From contig NZ_JACHOT010000001.1 of the NCBI RefSeq assembly GCF_014200015.1, positions 620,001-684,000 on the forward strand: a DNA stretch of 64,000 nucleotides, written 5' to 3'. The position numbers and the translations under genes were made by a program. The notes under the pieces were generated by a model. That model saw nothing but the letters and a program-made list of their open reading frames with translations. It was not told where the DNA came from and searched no databases. The DNA comes from Aminobacter niigataensis (GTDB lineage: Bacteria > Pseudomonadota > Alphaproteobacteria > Rhizobiales > Rhizobiaceae). Below are positions 1-7,965 of this stretch, piece by piece; the first letter of the stretch is position 1, and every line of letters begins with the position of its first letter.

Positions 1-353
1 AGTTGCTTGGGGCAGTTCATCGGGCACGACATGCCGGTCGACGACAGCACGCACTGGCCGCACATGCGGCAGTCGAACATCAGGCCTTTGACCCGCTTCT
101 CGACAAACTTGATCGGAGCCTCGACGCGGCCATAGCCGATCTTCTTCCACAGCGGATGAAGCAGCAGGAACATGTCGGCGAAGCGGCTGTAGAACCATTC
201 GAGCAGGCGCGAATGGCGGATGGACCACAGCCTTATCGTGTAGCTGCGCTGGACGCGGCGCTGTGGCGACACATCGGCGGGCTTGTAGTCGCTCTTGGGC
301 GCGGCCTTCTTGACCAAAGTCGCCTGGGTTACTGTCGGCTGGGTATCAACCAT
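1..353 (-). CDS. Methylenetetrahydrofolate reductase C-terminal-domain protein (3' end cut off)
   Basis: The first 117 residues are visible and the rest lies beyond the left edge. After a basic N-terminus and the hydrophobic stretch 59-68, a cysteine cluster (C95, C98, C101, C110, C114) matches the small Fe-S/zinc domain found at the C-terminus of some methylenetetrahydrofolate reductases (PF12225, MetV-like). In acetogens such proteins partner MetF. Here the likely role is moving methyl groups to or from tetrahydrofolate for the corrinoid system encoded nearby (inference). The ATG overlaps the stop of the upstream gene as ATGGTTGA, so translation is probably coupled. Confidence 0.8.
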   Translation of the reverse strand, partial: MVDTQPTVTQATLVKKAAPKSDYKPADVSPQRRVQRSYTIRLWSIRHSRLLEWFYSRFADMFLLLHPLWKKIGYGRVEAPIKFVEKRVKGLMFDCRMCGQCVLSSTGMSCPMNCPKQ

Positions 354-648
354 CGTCCTTGCCGCCTGCCTTGACGAGAGCGACCAGCCGCTCGCGTGTG
401 AAATTCGCATCGATCTCGGCCATCGCCTTGTCGGCTTCCGCTTCGAGGTCGTCGCTGACCGGAACCGGATCGGCCTTGCGCCACTCTGCCAGATAAGCGT
501 CGGTGTCGCCGGCACCCGTGCGCATGGCGCACATGTCGATCGCTTCGGTGAACCGCAGCGGCAATTCGCGCTTGGCGTTCTGCCGGCCCTTCTTGACGAT
601 GACCTGGGCAGGGATGTCGCGCCAGTAGACGATGATCAGGTCGGCCAT
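346..648 (-). CDS. Virulence factor domain protein (PF13769-like)
   Basis: A small soluble protein of 100 residues opening MADLIIVYWRDIPAQVI, typical of the family annotated 'virulence factor' in Rhizobiales; the name is historical and no biochemical role is established. The chosen ATG at 648 gives the usual family length; an upstream in-frame ATG at 726 would add 26 residues that do not look conserved. It overlaps by 8 bases with the following methylenetetrahydrofolate reductase C-terminal-domain gene, so a function linked to folate or corrinoid one-carbon metabolism is likely. No signal peptide or membrane segment is seen. Confidence 0.75.
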   Translation of the reverse strand: MADLIIVYWRDIPAQVIVKKGRQNAKRELPLRFTEAIDMCAMRTGAGDTDAYLAEWRKADPVPVSDDLEAEADKAMAEIDANFTRERLVALVKAGGKDDG

Positions 649-727
649 TTCGATCTCGCTTTCAGTGACGTTGAGCTTTGCCGCAACCACGGGGGTGCTG
701 CTTGTTATGGGACGACGCGCGCGCATT

Positions 728-746
728 CAAAAGCGACGCGGCGTCG
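728..746 (-). terminator. Weak terminator-like hairpin after the formyltransferase gene
   Basis: On the minus strand a CGACG stem with a CCG loop is followed by CTTTTG. The stem is only 5 bp, so this is a weak candidate. It lies in the 135-base gap between the formyltransferase-like and virulence-factor-domain genes. Confidence 0.25.
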
Positions 747-783
747 TGCCGTAATAGATAGAGGTGGGATAGTTGCTTTGGCG

Positions 784-1551
784 CTACCAGACGCCGCGGC
801 GGATGCCGGTCCAAAGGTAGCCCCAGACGGTCGGGTGGTACCATTGCCTGGAGGGCAGGCCGGTGTCGATCGGCGCAAGAGTTCCGCTCAAGGCATCTTC
901 GATGGCCTTGGCGCAAATGTCGCGGGAGAACGCGGCTTGGCGCATGGCGTAGCTGGCGATGGTGTCGCCTTTTCCAGGTGTCCCCCGGGACTGGTAGAGC
1001 ACTGCACCGGTGTCGACCCCGGCATCGACCAGATGCACGGTCGAGCCGAAATTCTCGCGATCGCCCGTGGCAAGCGCCCAGTATCCGCCATTCATGCCGC
1101 GATATTTCGGGTTGATGCCGGAATGGTAATTGACGACCGGGCAGGGGATGCCTGCGAGGGTGCTTGCCGAAAGCAGCCTGCAGCCGGCGAGGAACACCAC
1201 CGCCGGCTCGAGCCGGCGTACCGTCTTGGCCAGTTCGGGGCCGTCGGCAGATGAAACCGATACGATTTCCTGACCGGCACGCGGCCTGGTTTCGAGCTTC
1301 TCCTCGGCAATGATGCGTTCGATGCTGCCGTTGAGGAGCCTTTTTCCGATGCGGATTAGGACCATCGTGCCCAATTGGCCGATGACGGAGAACCAGCCGA
1401 GCTTCCTGGCCCGGCGGATCAGCAGTTCACGCTTCGCGTAGGGCGTTTCGAGAACGACGGTGAATGGCCCGAAGCGGTCCGTCAAACTGTTGATGATAGC
1501 CCAGATATGTTCGCCGCCTTCGGTGACGAAGACGATAGGCCCGCGACCCAT
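784..1551 (-). CDS. Formyltransferase family protein
   Basis: A 255-residue protein with the formyl-transferase fold signature. The loop VVNYHSGINPKYRG corresponds to the N-x-H...SLLP-type loop of methionyl-tRNA and glycinamide formyltransferases, and a downstream aspartate in VHLVDAGVDTG completes the Asn-His-Asp catalytic set. It lacks the C-terminal domain of Fmt, so it is more likely a small-molecule, sugar or amine N-formyltransferase using 10-formyltetrahydrofolate. Substrate unknown. Only 6 bases separate it from the upstream exoD gene, so the two are probably co-transcribed. A folate cofactor would fit the local one-carbon theme. Confidence 0.8.
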   Translation of the reverse strand: MGRGPIVFVTEGGEHIWAIINSLTDRFGPFTVVLETPYAKRELLIRRARKLGWFSVIGQLGTMVLIRIGKRLLNGSIERIIAEEKLETRPRAGQEIVSVSSADGPELAKTVRRLEPAVVFLAGCRLLSASTLAGIPCPVVNYHSGINPKYRGMNGGYWALATGDRENFGSTVHLVDAGVDTGAVLYQSRGTPGKGDTIASYAMRQAAFSRDICAKAIEDALSGTLAPIDTGLPSRQWYHPTVWGYLWTGIRRGVW

Positions 1552-1557
1552 TCAAAG

Positions 1558-2217
1558 CTACCCCAGCCAGGCAATGAAGGCATGCGTGGCAAAGCCGGCG
1601 CCGCCCACCACGACACCGACAACGGCCAGCGAGGCCACGCCAACGGCGCTGCCTACGGCAAAAAGAATGCCGTCGCGCTCCGACAGCGCCAGTCCGAGGA
1701 GGGCCGTGGCAAATGCCGGCAGCCAATTGCCGAGCGGGATCGGTAGCGTGATCGACACCGACAGAATGAGTGCAATGATGCCGATCACCCGGTCGCCCTG
1801 CTTGCGCCAGAACGGCCAGTAGCGCGGTCGCACGACCTCTTCGAGGCGGATCAACCTGGGAATGACCCAGTCGGTGACGGTGCGGAACTGGTCGGCCGAA
1901 AGCGAGCGCCGCGTGATGAAGTTCGGCAGCCAGGCGCGGTTGCTGCCAAAGGCCATCTGTGCCGCCACGATCAGCAAGGGCAGGCCAAGCACGGCCGAAG
2001 CGCCTGGCGGCAATGGCAAGAGATTGAAGGCGGCGAACAGAACCAGGAGCGGCGCGAAGCTGCGCTTGCCCAATGTGTCCCTGATGTCGCCGATCGAGAT
2101 GTTGCCGTTGGCGTCGCGGGCGAGTTGGGCAAAGATCGCGGAGAGCCTGCGTCCGCGACGCCGCTGCGGCGCAGCAGCGATTTCGCCCGCGTCAGATTCG
2201 TCGTTTTGCCTATTCAT
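1558..2217 (-). CDS. exoD: Exopolysaccharide synthesis ExoD family protein
   Basis: A 219-residue inner-membrane protein matching ExoD (PF06055). Hydrophobic segments lie near residues 50-95, 145-165 and at the C-terminus, with the characteristic stretch FNLLPLPPGASAVLGLPLL followed by QMAFG. ExoD affects exopolysaccharide production and alkaline tolerance in Sinorhizobium; its molecular activity is not known. It sits directly upstream of the formyltransferase-like gene. The ATG at 2217 follows no strong ribosome binding site. Confidence 0.85.
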   Translation of the reverse strand: MNRQNDESDAGEIAAAPQRRRGRRLSAIFAQLARDANGNISIGDIRDTLGKRSFAPLLVLFAAFNLLPLPPGASAVLGLPLLIVAAQMAFGSNRAWLPNFITRRSLSADQFRTVTDWVIPRLIRLEEVVRPRYWPFWRKQGDRVIGIIALILSVSITLPIPLGNWLPAFATALLGLALSERDGILFAVGSAVGVASLAVVGVVVGGAGFATHAFIAWLG

Positions 2218-2343
2218 GCAGTCTTCAGCCCACTTGCGGCAGCATCTTCATGCGCCGATCCCCATCGCAGTGTGCGACGGCCAGGTTAATCCTTGATGAC
2301 ACCGGAAGGCTGCATGTGATGCCGCGCCGCCCCGAATGCAATG

Positions 2344-2919
2344 TCAGCGCCGGAATTCGATGATGTCCAGCTTGGATTCGTATCTCGGCGCCGGAAACTC
2401 GATGCGCCATTCCGTCGGGCCCGAGCGGAAAGCATAGCCGACCTGGTCCGTTTCCGGGCCGCTGGCATAGGCTTTCGGACTATCGCCGGCGATAAAGCCC
2501 GAGCCGAGATAGATCGAACGCTTCTCGCCGTCATCGTAGAAGCGGCCCTTGGTGCGCTGCGAGCCGCTCAGCTTTTCCAGCTGCCAGCCCGAGCCATCGT
2601 CGCTGACCCTGCACTTGAACCAGCCGTAGATCACGAGTGGCACGTCGCCACCGGCCTTGATGGTGCGGCACTGCCAGTTGCCGGCCATGTCGAAATCGGG
2701 AACGGACAGCAGCGGTTTGGCGAGCATCTGGTCGAGCACGGCCACATCTGCCGGCGCGCCGGTCTTGGCGCCCTGCAATGCCTCTTTCCGGGTGTCGTCG
2801 TATTTTTCGAGCCGCGCCTTGTCGGCAGGCGTCATCAGCTTCTGCACCACGCCGTCAGCATGGGCAAAGCCGGCGGATGCCGTCAGGACGGCAGCGAGCA
2901 TCAGTTTGCGATAAGCCAT
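2344..2919 (-). CDS. DUF4893 domain periplasmic protein
   Basis: A 191-residue protein with a cleavable signal peptide (MAYRKLMLAAVLTASAGFAHA). The rest matches the DUF4893 family of proteobacterial exported proteins of unknown function, with conserved tryptophan- and cysteine-containing blocks such as GNWQCRTIK and GWFKCRV. The two cysteines could form a disulfide in the periplasm. A GGGAAGGG motif precedes the ATG. It lies 48 bases downstream of the DUF1638 gene on the same strand and may share its transcript. No function can be assigned. Confidence 0.8.
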   Translation of the reverse strand: MAYRKLMLAAVLTASAGFAHADGVVQKLMTPADKARLEKYDDTRKEALQGAKTGAPADVAVLDQMLAKPLLSVPDFDMAGNWQCRTIKAGGDVPLVIYGWFKCRVSDDGSGWQLEKLSGSQRTKGRFYDDGEKRSIYLGSGFIAGDSPKAYASGPETDQVGYAFRSGPTEWRIEFPAPRYESKLDIIEFRR

Positions 2920-2967
2920 GAAAACCCTTCCCCTTGTGGCTGAACCTCAAGGGAGGAATCAGGCGCT

Positions 2968-3606
2968 TTAATGATCTGCCGCGGCTGACGCAGCGTTGGC
3001 AAGAGCCTGGGGCAGGTCGCCATAACCGGTAGAGCGCCGCTCGTAGACCAGTCCCAGCATCTTGGCTGCGTCCTCGGCCACCTTGTCGAGCGCCGGGTCA
3101 TCGGTCTGGGCGAGGTAGATCAGCTTCTCGTAGTTGCCGAAGTAGTCGGTCACCAGTTCCGGGTGCCGGTCGAGCCCGAGCGGCTTGATGAAGAAGGCGT
3201 CGAACTGCCGGCACAGGAAGTCGGTCATGTAGAACGACATCATGTCGGCGTCGCCGACTTTGGCGTAGGCTTCAGCGCCCTGGTAGAAGGCAAAGCAGTG
3301 CGGGCCAACGATGCGCTCGACGCTATGCTTTTCGCAGACCCGGTCGAGCAGCCCGCCCGTGCCGCAATCGGCGTAGCCGACATAGATGTGCCGGTAGCCT
3401 TCCGCCTTGGCTTCGGTGATCGCCTTGTCCATGGCGGGTGCGATGCGGTCGGGGCGAAAATGGAAGTCGGCCGGCAGGCAGGTCAGTTCGAGATGATCGA
3501 GCCCCAGCCGCTCCTTGACCGCCAACACCTCGCGCGCAATCATGCCGCAGCCTATGACCAGCAGCCGGTCCTCGATTTCGGGTTTCGTTTTTTGCTTTGT
3601 GGCCAT
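2968..3606 (-). CDS. DUF1638 domain protein
   Basis: A 212-residue cytoplasmic protein of the DUF1638 family. Conserved blocks are LLVIGCGMIAREVLAV near residue 15 and HIYVGYADCGTGGLLDRVC near residue 95. Homologues recur beside MttB-type methyltransferases and corrinoid proteins in methanogens, acetogens and Rhizobiales, so a part in corrinoid-dependent methyl transfer is a reasonable inference; the biochemical role is unknown. The conserved glycines and cysteines could form a cofactor or metal site. The corrinoid-protein gene lies just upstream on the same strand, but a plus-strand entericidin gene and a terminator separate them. Confidence 0.8.
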   Translation of the reverse strand: MATKQKTKPEIEDRLLVIGCGMIAREVLAVKERLGLDHLELTCLPADFHFRPDRIAPAMDKAITEAKAEGYRHIYVGYADCGTGGLLDRVCEKHSVERIVGPHCFAFYQGAEAYAKVGDADMMSFYMTDFLCRQFDAFFIKPLGLDRHPELVTDYFGNYEKLIYLAQTDDPALDKVAEDAAKMLGLVYERRSTGYGDLPQALANAASAAADH

Positions 3607-3669
3607 GGAACCAGTCGAAGCCGCCTTCGTTGCGTTAGGGCGAATTTACAGAGAGAGGGAATCCAGTCC

Positions 3670-3804
3670 ATGAAACTGTCACGTCTGGCACCGATCGCCA
3701 TCATCGCCTGCGCGCTCGCACTGGCCTCTTGCGCCAACACCATTCGCGGCGTCGGCAAGGACGTCAAGGGGACGGCAAACGCCATCGAGGACACAGTCCA
3801 ATAA
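3670..3804 (+). CDS. Entericidin-like small lipoprotein
   Basis: A 44-residue lipoprotein precursor. It has a short basic N-terminus, a hydrophobic segment and a lipobox ending ALASC, followed by the entericidin A/B motif ANTIRGVGKDVKGTANAIEDTVQ in two parts (ANTIRGVGKDVKG, then TANAIEDTVQ). Such proteins are cell-envelope lipoproteins, in E. coli linked to antidote/toxin pairs and stationary-phase stress, and most are uncharacterised. A GAGAGGGA ribosome-binding sequence lies upstream. It is divergent from the DUF1638 gene with a 63-base gap and is followed by a clear terminator. Confidence 0.85.
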   Translation: MKLSRLAPIAIIACALALASCANTIRGVGKDVKGTANAIEDTVQ

Positions 3805-3843
3805 GGGACTGAATCCCATCAATCTTACACATCGGCACGAAGA

Positions 3844-3870
3844 GGCCGCACCGCAAGGTGCGGCCTTGTT
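3844..3870 (+). terminator. Rho-independent terminator after the entericidin gene
   Basis: A perfect 9-bp stem GGCCGCACC / GGTGCGGCC closes a GCAA tetraloop and is followed by TTGTTT. It stops transcription from the entericidin gene and lies only 4 bases from the 3' end of the convergent corrinoid-protein gene, so it may work in both directions. Confidence 0.85.
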
Positions 3871-3874
3871 TGCA

Positions 3875-4573
<699 letters not shown>

Positions 4574-4825
4574 GTCAGGAGGCTCCCTCGGGGCGGCGCC
4601 AAATTGCGGCGGGCGGCTACTGCGCTAATACGTAGCTTGCCAGTGCCGCAAATCCATAGCTGATTTGCGACCTCCTGCAAAACGAAAGCGACTGATAACT
4701 TGCCGACTTGCTTGTCGATTTTGCGACAGGCGTTGGCGCTGGCAAGCCGTTTCGCCTAGGGTGCATGGCTACGATCCGGCGAGGTGCTGCGACAGGCGGC
4801 CAAACGTGTTTCAAGGATGACGGCG

Positions 4826-6400
4826 ATGACAGAAAACCTCGTGACCGATCAGGAAGCGTCGAACGCGCGGCGCGGGCGCGGCGCAAGCGGTGGGGCAGCG
4901 GCCCGGCGTGCGGCCCGCTCCGGCGGCGGCCCTGGCACCCAGCTCACCTATATCAAGCGTCAGATCAACGTTTATGAGGTACTCAACGAGGAGGGGCTGG
5001 CGCTCATCGAGAAGAACGCCGACACGGTACTCGAGGAGATTGGCATTGAGTTCCGCGACGACGCCGAAGCGCTCCAGCTGTGGAAAGAGGCCGGCTGCGA
5101 CGTCAAGGGCGAGCGCGTCCACTTTCCCAAGGGCCTGTGCCGCTCGCTGTTGAAGACCGCTCCGTCCGTCTACACCCAGCACGCGCGCAATTCGGAGCGT
5201 TCGGTGCAGATCGGCGGCAACGCCACCGTCTTCGCGCCCGTCTACGGCCCACCCTTCGTCCGCGATCTCGACGGCAACCGCCGCTATGCGACGATCGAGG
5301 ATTTCCGCAATTTCGTGAAGCTCGCCTATATGGCGCCGTCGATCCACCACTCGGGCGGCACGGTGTGCGAGCCGGTCGACGTGCCGGTGAACAAGCGCCA
5401 CCTCGACATGATCTACAGCCACATCAAATATTCCGACAAGCCGTTCATGGGCTCGGTCACGGCACCGGAACGTGCGGAAGACACAATCGCCATGGCCAAG
5501 ATCGTGTTTGGCGACGACTTCGTCGAAAACAACACGGTGCTGACCAGCCTGATCAACGCTAATTCGCCGATGGTCTTCGACGAAACCATGCTGGGTGCGC
5601 TGAAGGTCTACGCGCGCCACAACCAGGCCTGCATCGTCACGCCGTTCATCCTGGCCGGCGCGATGAGCCCGGTGACAGTTGCCGGTACGCTGACCCAGGT
5701 CCTGGCCGAGGTGCTGGCCGGCGCATCCTTCACCCAGCTGATCCGTCCGGGCGCACCGGTGCTGTTTGGCACCTTCGCCTCGTCGATCTCGATGCAGTCG
5801 GGTGCGCCGACCTTCGGCACGCCTGAGCCGTCGCTGGTGTCTTACGGTGCGGCGCAGCTCGCCCGCCGTCTCGGTCTGCCGTTCCGTACCGGCGGCTCGC
5901 TTTGCGCCTCCAAGGTGCCGGATGCACAGGCGGCGTATGAAAGCGCGAACACGCTGAATTCGACCATCCTCGCAGGTACGAATTTCGTGCTGCACTCGGC
6001 CGGCTGGCTCGAAGGCGGTCTCGCCTCCTGCTACGAGAAGTTCATGATGGACATCGACCAGCTCGGCATGACGCAGAGATTGTCCGAAGGCGTCGACCTC
6101 TCGGAAAACGGCCAGGCGATGGACGCCATCCGCCAGGTCGGCCCCGGCAGCCACTATCTCGGCTGCGACCATACCCAGGCCAATTTCCAGACGGCGTTCT
6201 ACCGCTCCAGCATCGCCGACAACAATTCCTACGAACAGTGGCTCGCAGAAGGGCAGAAGACCGCGCCACAGCGCGCCAACGACCTCGCCCGCCGCTGGCT
6301 GGAAAGCTACGAGGCGCCGTATCTCGACCCAAGCATCGATGACGGCCTGAAGGACTTCATCGGTGCCAAGAAGGCGTCGATGCCCGACGCCTTCACGTGA
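4826..6400 (+). CDS. Trimethylamine methyltransferase family protein, non-pyrrolysine MtgB type (paralogue 1)
   Basis: A 524-residue member of the MttB superfamily, which moves a methyl group from a quaternary or tertiary amine to a corrinoid protein. The frame is open throughout without an in-frame amber codon, so it is a pyrrolysine-free homologue like glycine betaine methyltransferase MtgB rather than true MttB. Conserved blocks include HHSGGTVCEPVDVPVNKRH, ANSPMVFDETM and GWLEGGLASCYEKFMMDID. The ATG at 4826 was chosen because AAGGA sits 8 bases upstream. Glycine betaine or a related N-methyl compound is the likely substrate (inference). The partner corrinoid gene is divergent, and an Fe-S protein gene follows after 96 bases. 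Confidence 0.85.
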   Translation: MTENLVTDQEASNARRGRGASGGAAARRAARSGGGPGTQLTYIKRQINVYEVLNEEGLALIEKNADTVLEEIGIEFRDDAEALQLWKEAGCDVKGERVHFPKGLCRSLLKTAPSVYTQHARNSERSVQIGGNATVFAPVYGPPFVRDLDGNRRYATIEDFRNFVKLAYMAPSIHHSGGTVCEPVDVPVNKRHLDMIYSHIKYSDKPFMGSVTAPERAEDTIAMAKIVFGDDFVENNTVLTSLINANSPMVFDETMLGALKVYARHNQACIVTPFILAGAMSPVTVAGTLTQVLAEVLAGASFTQLIRPGAPVLFGTFASSISMQSGAPTFGTPEPSLVSYGAAQLARRLGLPFRTGGSLCASKVPDAQAAYESANTLNSTILAGTNFVLHSAGWLEGGLASCYEKFMMDIDQLGMTQRLSEGVDLSENGQAMDAIRQVGPGSHYLGCDHTQANFQTAFYRSSIADNNSYEQWLAEGQKTAPQRANDLARRWLESYEAPYLDPSIDDGLKDFIGAKKASMPDAFT

Positions 6401-6496
6401 AAGGAGCCCGTTTCAGGCGGGGCTAAAGTCGCCAGCATCATTCACAAGGAAGTCTGGCGGAGCGCGTTCTCCGATCCGGGCAAGAAAGGATGACGC

Positions 6497-7180
6497 TTGT
6501 CTCCCCGTGTGGTTGACGACATTTCCGCCGCGCTGGCTGAGCATGGTCTCATTCCGCGCGGCGGTTTTGTTTTCGGCGAGGGCGATGCCACGCCGGCCGG
6601 ACCAGCGGGCAGGCCCGCACGGTCGGTGTTGCTGGTGGGACAGGCGGGCGCTGCGCCGTGGCTGCATTTCCAGAGGTGGCTCAAACGGCAGCCAACAGAT
6701 CTTGAGGAACCGCTGGATACATGGTCGCGCGAGATCGTCGGCGGGGTAGCAGCAGAGTTCGGGGCGCGGGCGGCGTCGCCGTCGGACAAGCCTTATCTGC
6801 CTTTCCAGCAATGGGCGATGCGTGCCGAGGGGCTGAAGCCATCGCCGCTCGGGATACTCATGCATCCCGCATATGGGCTTTGGCATGCCTATCGCGGCGC
6901 CTTGCTGTTCGATGTCGAGATCGAGATGCAGGGGCCTCCCGAACAGATTCATCTTTGCGATCTATGCATCGGAAAACCCTGCCTTAAATCCTGTCCTGTC
7001 GATGCCTATTCCGAGGCCGGTTTCGCGCATCAAGCTTGCCTCGCGCATGTGCGCGGCCCGATGGGCGCACCGTGCCGAACCGGCGGCTGCCTCGACCGCA
7101 ATGCCTGCCCGCAGGGCTTGGCCTTTAGATATCCCAGTCAGGTCCAGGCCTTTCATATGAAGAGCTTCGGCGGCTTCTGA
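6497..7180 (+). CDS. QueG/MMACHC-like iron-sulfur protein, possible corrinoid activator
   Basis: A 227-residue protein. The N-terminal part contains HPAYGLWHAYRGALLFDV (123-140), which resembles the cobalamin-binding region of epoxyqueuosine reductase QueG. The C-terminal part carries eight cysteines (C154, C157, C162, C166 and C181, C193, C198, C204) in the order expected for two 4Fe-4S clusters. MttB systems need a reductase that returns Co(II) corrinoid to Co(I), and no RamA/RACo homologue is seen, so this protein is a good candidate (inference). Translation appears to start at a TTG with GAAAGGA six bases upstream; an ATG at 6490 is out of frame. Confidence 0.65.
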   Translation: MSPRVVDDISAALAEHGLIPRGGFVFGEGDATPAGPAGRPARSVLLVGQAGAAPWLHFQRWLKRQPTDLEEPLDTWSREIVGGVAAEFGARAASPSDKPYLPFQQWAMRAEGLKPSPLGILMHPAYGLWHAYRGALLFDVEIEMQGPPEQIHLCDLCIGKPCLKSCPVDAYSEAGFAHQACLAHVRGPMGAPCRTGGCLDRNACPQGLAFRYPSQVQAFHMKSFGGF

Positions 7181-7241
7181 GGCAGCTCGGCCTGGTACAA
7201 GCGCCGCCGAGCGTTGTCTAATTGACCCAAAAGGGCTTCCG

Positions 7242-7280
7242 GCCTATTCATCAAGTCATCCGATGACTTGATGAATAGGC
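7242..7280. promoter_or_regulatory. 39-bp perfect palindrome, probable GntR operator
   Basis: Two exactly inverted 19-base arms (GCCTATTCATCAAGTCATC and its complement) flank a single C. The palindrome ends 7 bases before the ATG of the FadR-type regulator, so the regulator probably represses itself and the co-transcribed exporter gene. In RNA it would form a very stable hairpin across the leader, which could also hide the ribosome binding site. Confidence 0.75.
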
Positions 7281-7287
7281 GCCAACC

Positions 7288-7965
7288 ATGCAGCCAGCCA
7301 GCCGGACCAATCTGACCGACAGTGCGGGCGAAAGCCTGCGCAGCGAAATCGTAGGCGGACGCTGGAACGTCGGTGACCGTATCCCCAATGAGGCTGCACT
7401 TGCTGAACTGCTGACGGTCAGCCGTGGCACGGTGCGCGAGGCGGTGAGGGCGCTGGTCTCGCAAGGTCTCCTGGAGACGCGACAGGGCTCCGGTACTTAT
7501 GTTCGCTCGACCGTCGACCCGTCAGCCGCACTCCGTCGCATGAAGCGCGCTGGGCTGCGAGATCAATGGGAGGCACGGGCGGCTCTGGACGTCGAGGCCG
7601 CCCGGCTTGCCGCGCTACGCCATACGCCGGCGGACGTCGTGAAAATGCGGCGCCTGCTGCAAGCGAGGGGCACGGCGACCGATGGCGGGCACGAGGCCTT
7701 CATCCGCCGCGACATCGCCTTCCACAAATCCGTGGTCGAAGCCTCCGGCAACACGGCGATGATCGAACTCTACGACTTCTTCACCGGTGCCATCGCCGAG
7801 ACCATCCAGGCGACGCTTGGCGGCGATTTGCCGGAGCCCGACGGTCCCGCGCACGAGGCCATCGTCGACGCGGTTGCCTCAGGCGACCCGGAACGGGCAG
7901 CCGCTGCCATCCGTGCCTTCGTCGCACCGGTGCTTCTCGAACTCGACAGGCTGCTTGCGCAATGA
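7288..7965 (+). CDS. FadR/GntR family transcriptional regulator
   Basis: A 225-residue DNA-binding protein. The N-terminal winged helix (about 12-75) has the GntR signature RIPNEAALAELLTVSRGTVR. The C-terminal FCD ligand-binding domain (about 90-220) has the family's usual metal-binding pattern, including RDIAFHKSVVEASGN. The ligand is unknown but is usually a carboxylate. The 39-bp palindrome lies immediately upstream, and the stop codon overlaps the start of the transporter gene as ATGA, so the regulator probably controls that exporter. Confidence 0.9.
   Translation: MQPASRTNLTDSAGESLRSEIVGGRWNVGDRIPNEAALAELLTVSRGTVREAVRALVSQGLLETRQGSGTYVRSTVDPSAALRRMKRAGLRDQWEARAALDVEAARLAALRHTPADVVKMRRLLQARGTATDGGHEAFIRRDIAFHKSVVEASGNTAMIELYDFFTGAIAETIQATLGGDLPEPDGPAHEAIVDAVASGDPERAAAAIRAFVAPVLLELDRLLAQ

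Noticed and set aside
4574-4825. Possible cobalamin riboswitch between the corrinoid and mttB1 genes
   Set aside because: No B12-box-like sequence is visible. An 11-base direct repeat TGCGACAGGCG (4722 and 4788) and a weak TGTCG/CGACA pair are present but too short to call.
4811-6172. 453-codon minus-strand open frame
   Set aside because: Antisense to mttB1 with no recognisable domain.
4826-6400. Pyrrolysine in the MttB homologues
   Set aside because: Both mttB-like frames are continuous without an internal TAG, and no pyl genes are in the window.
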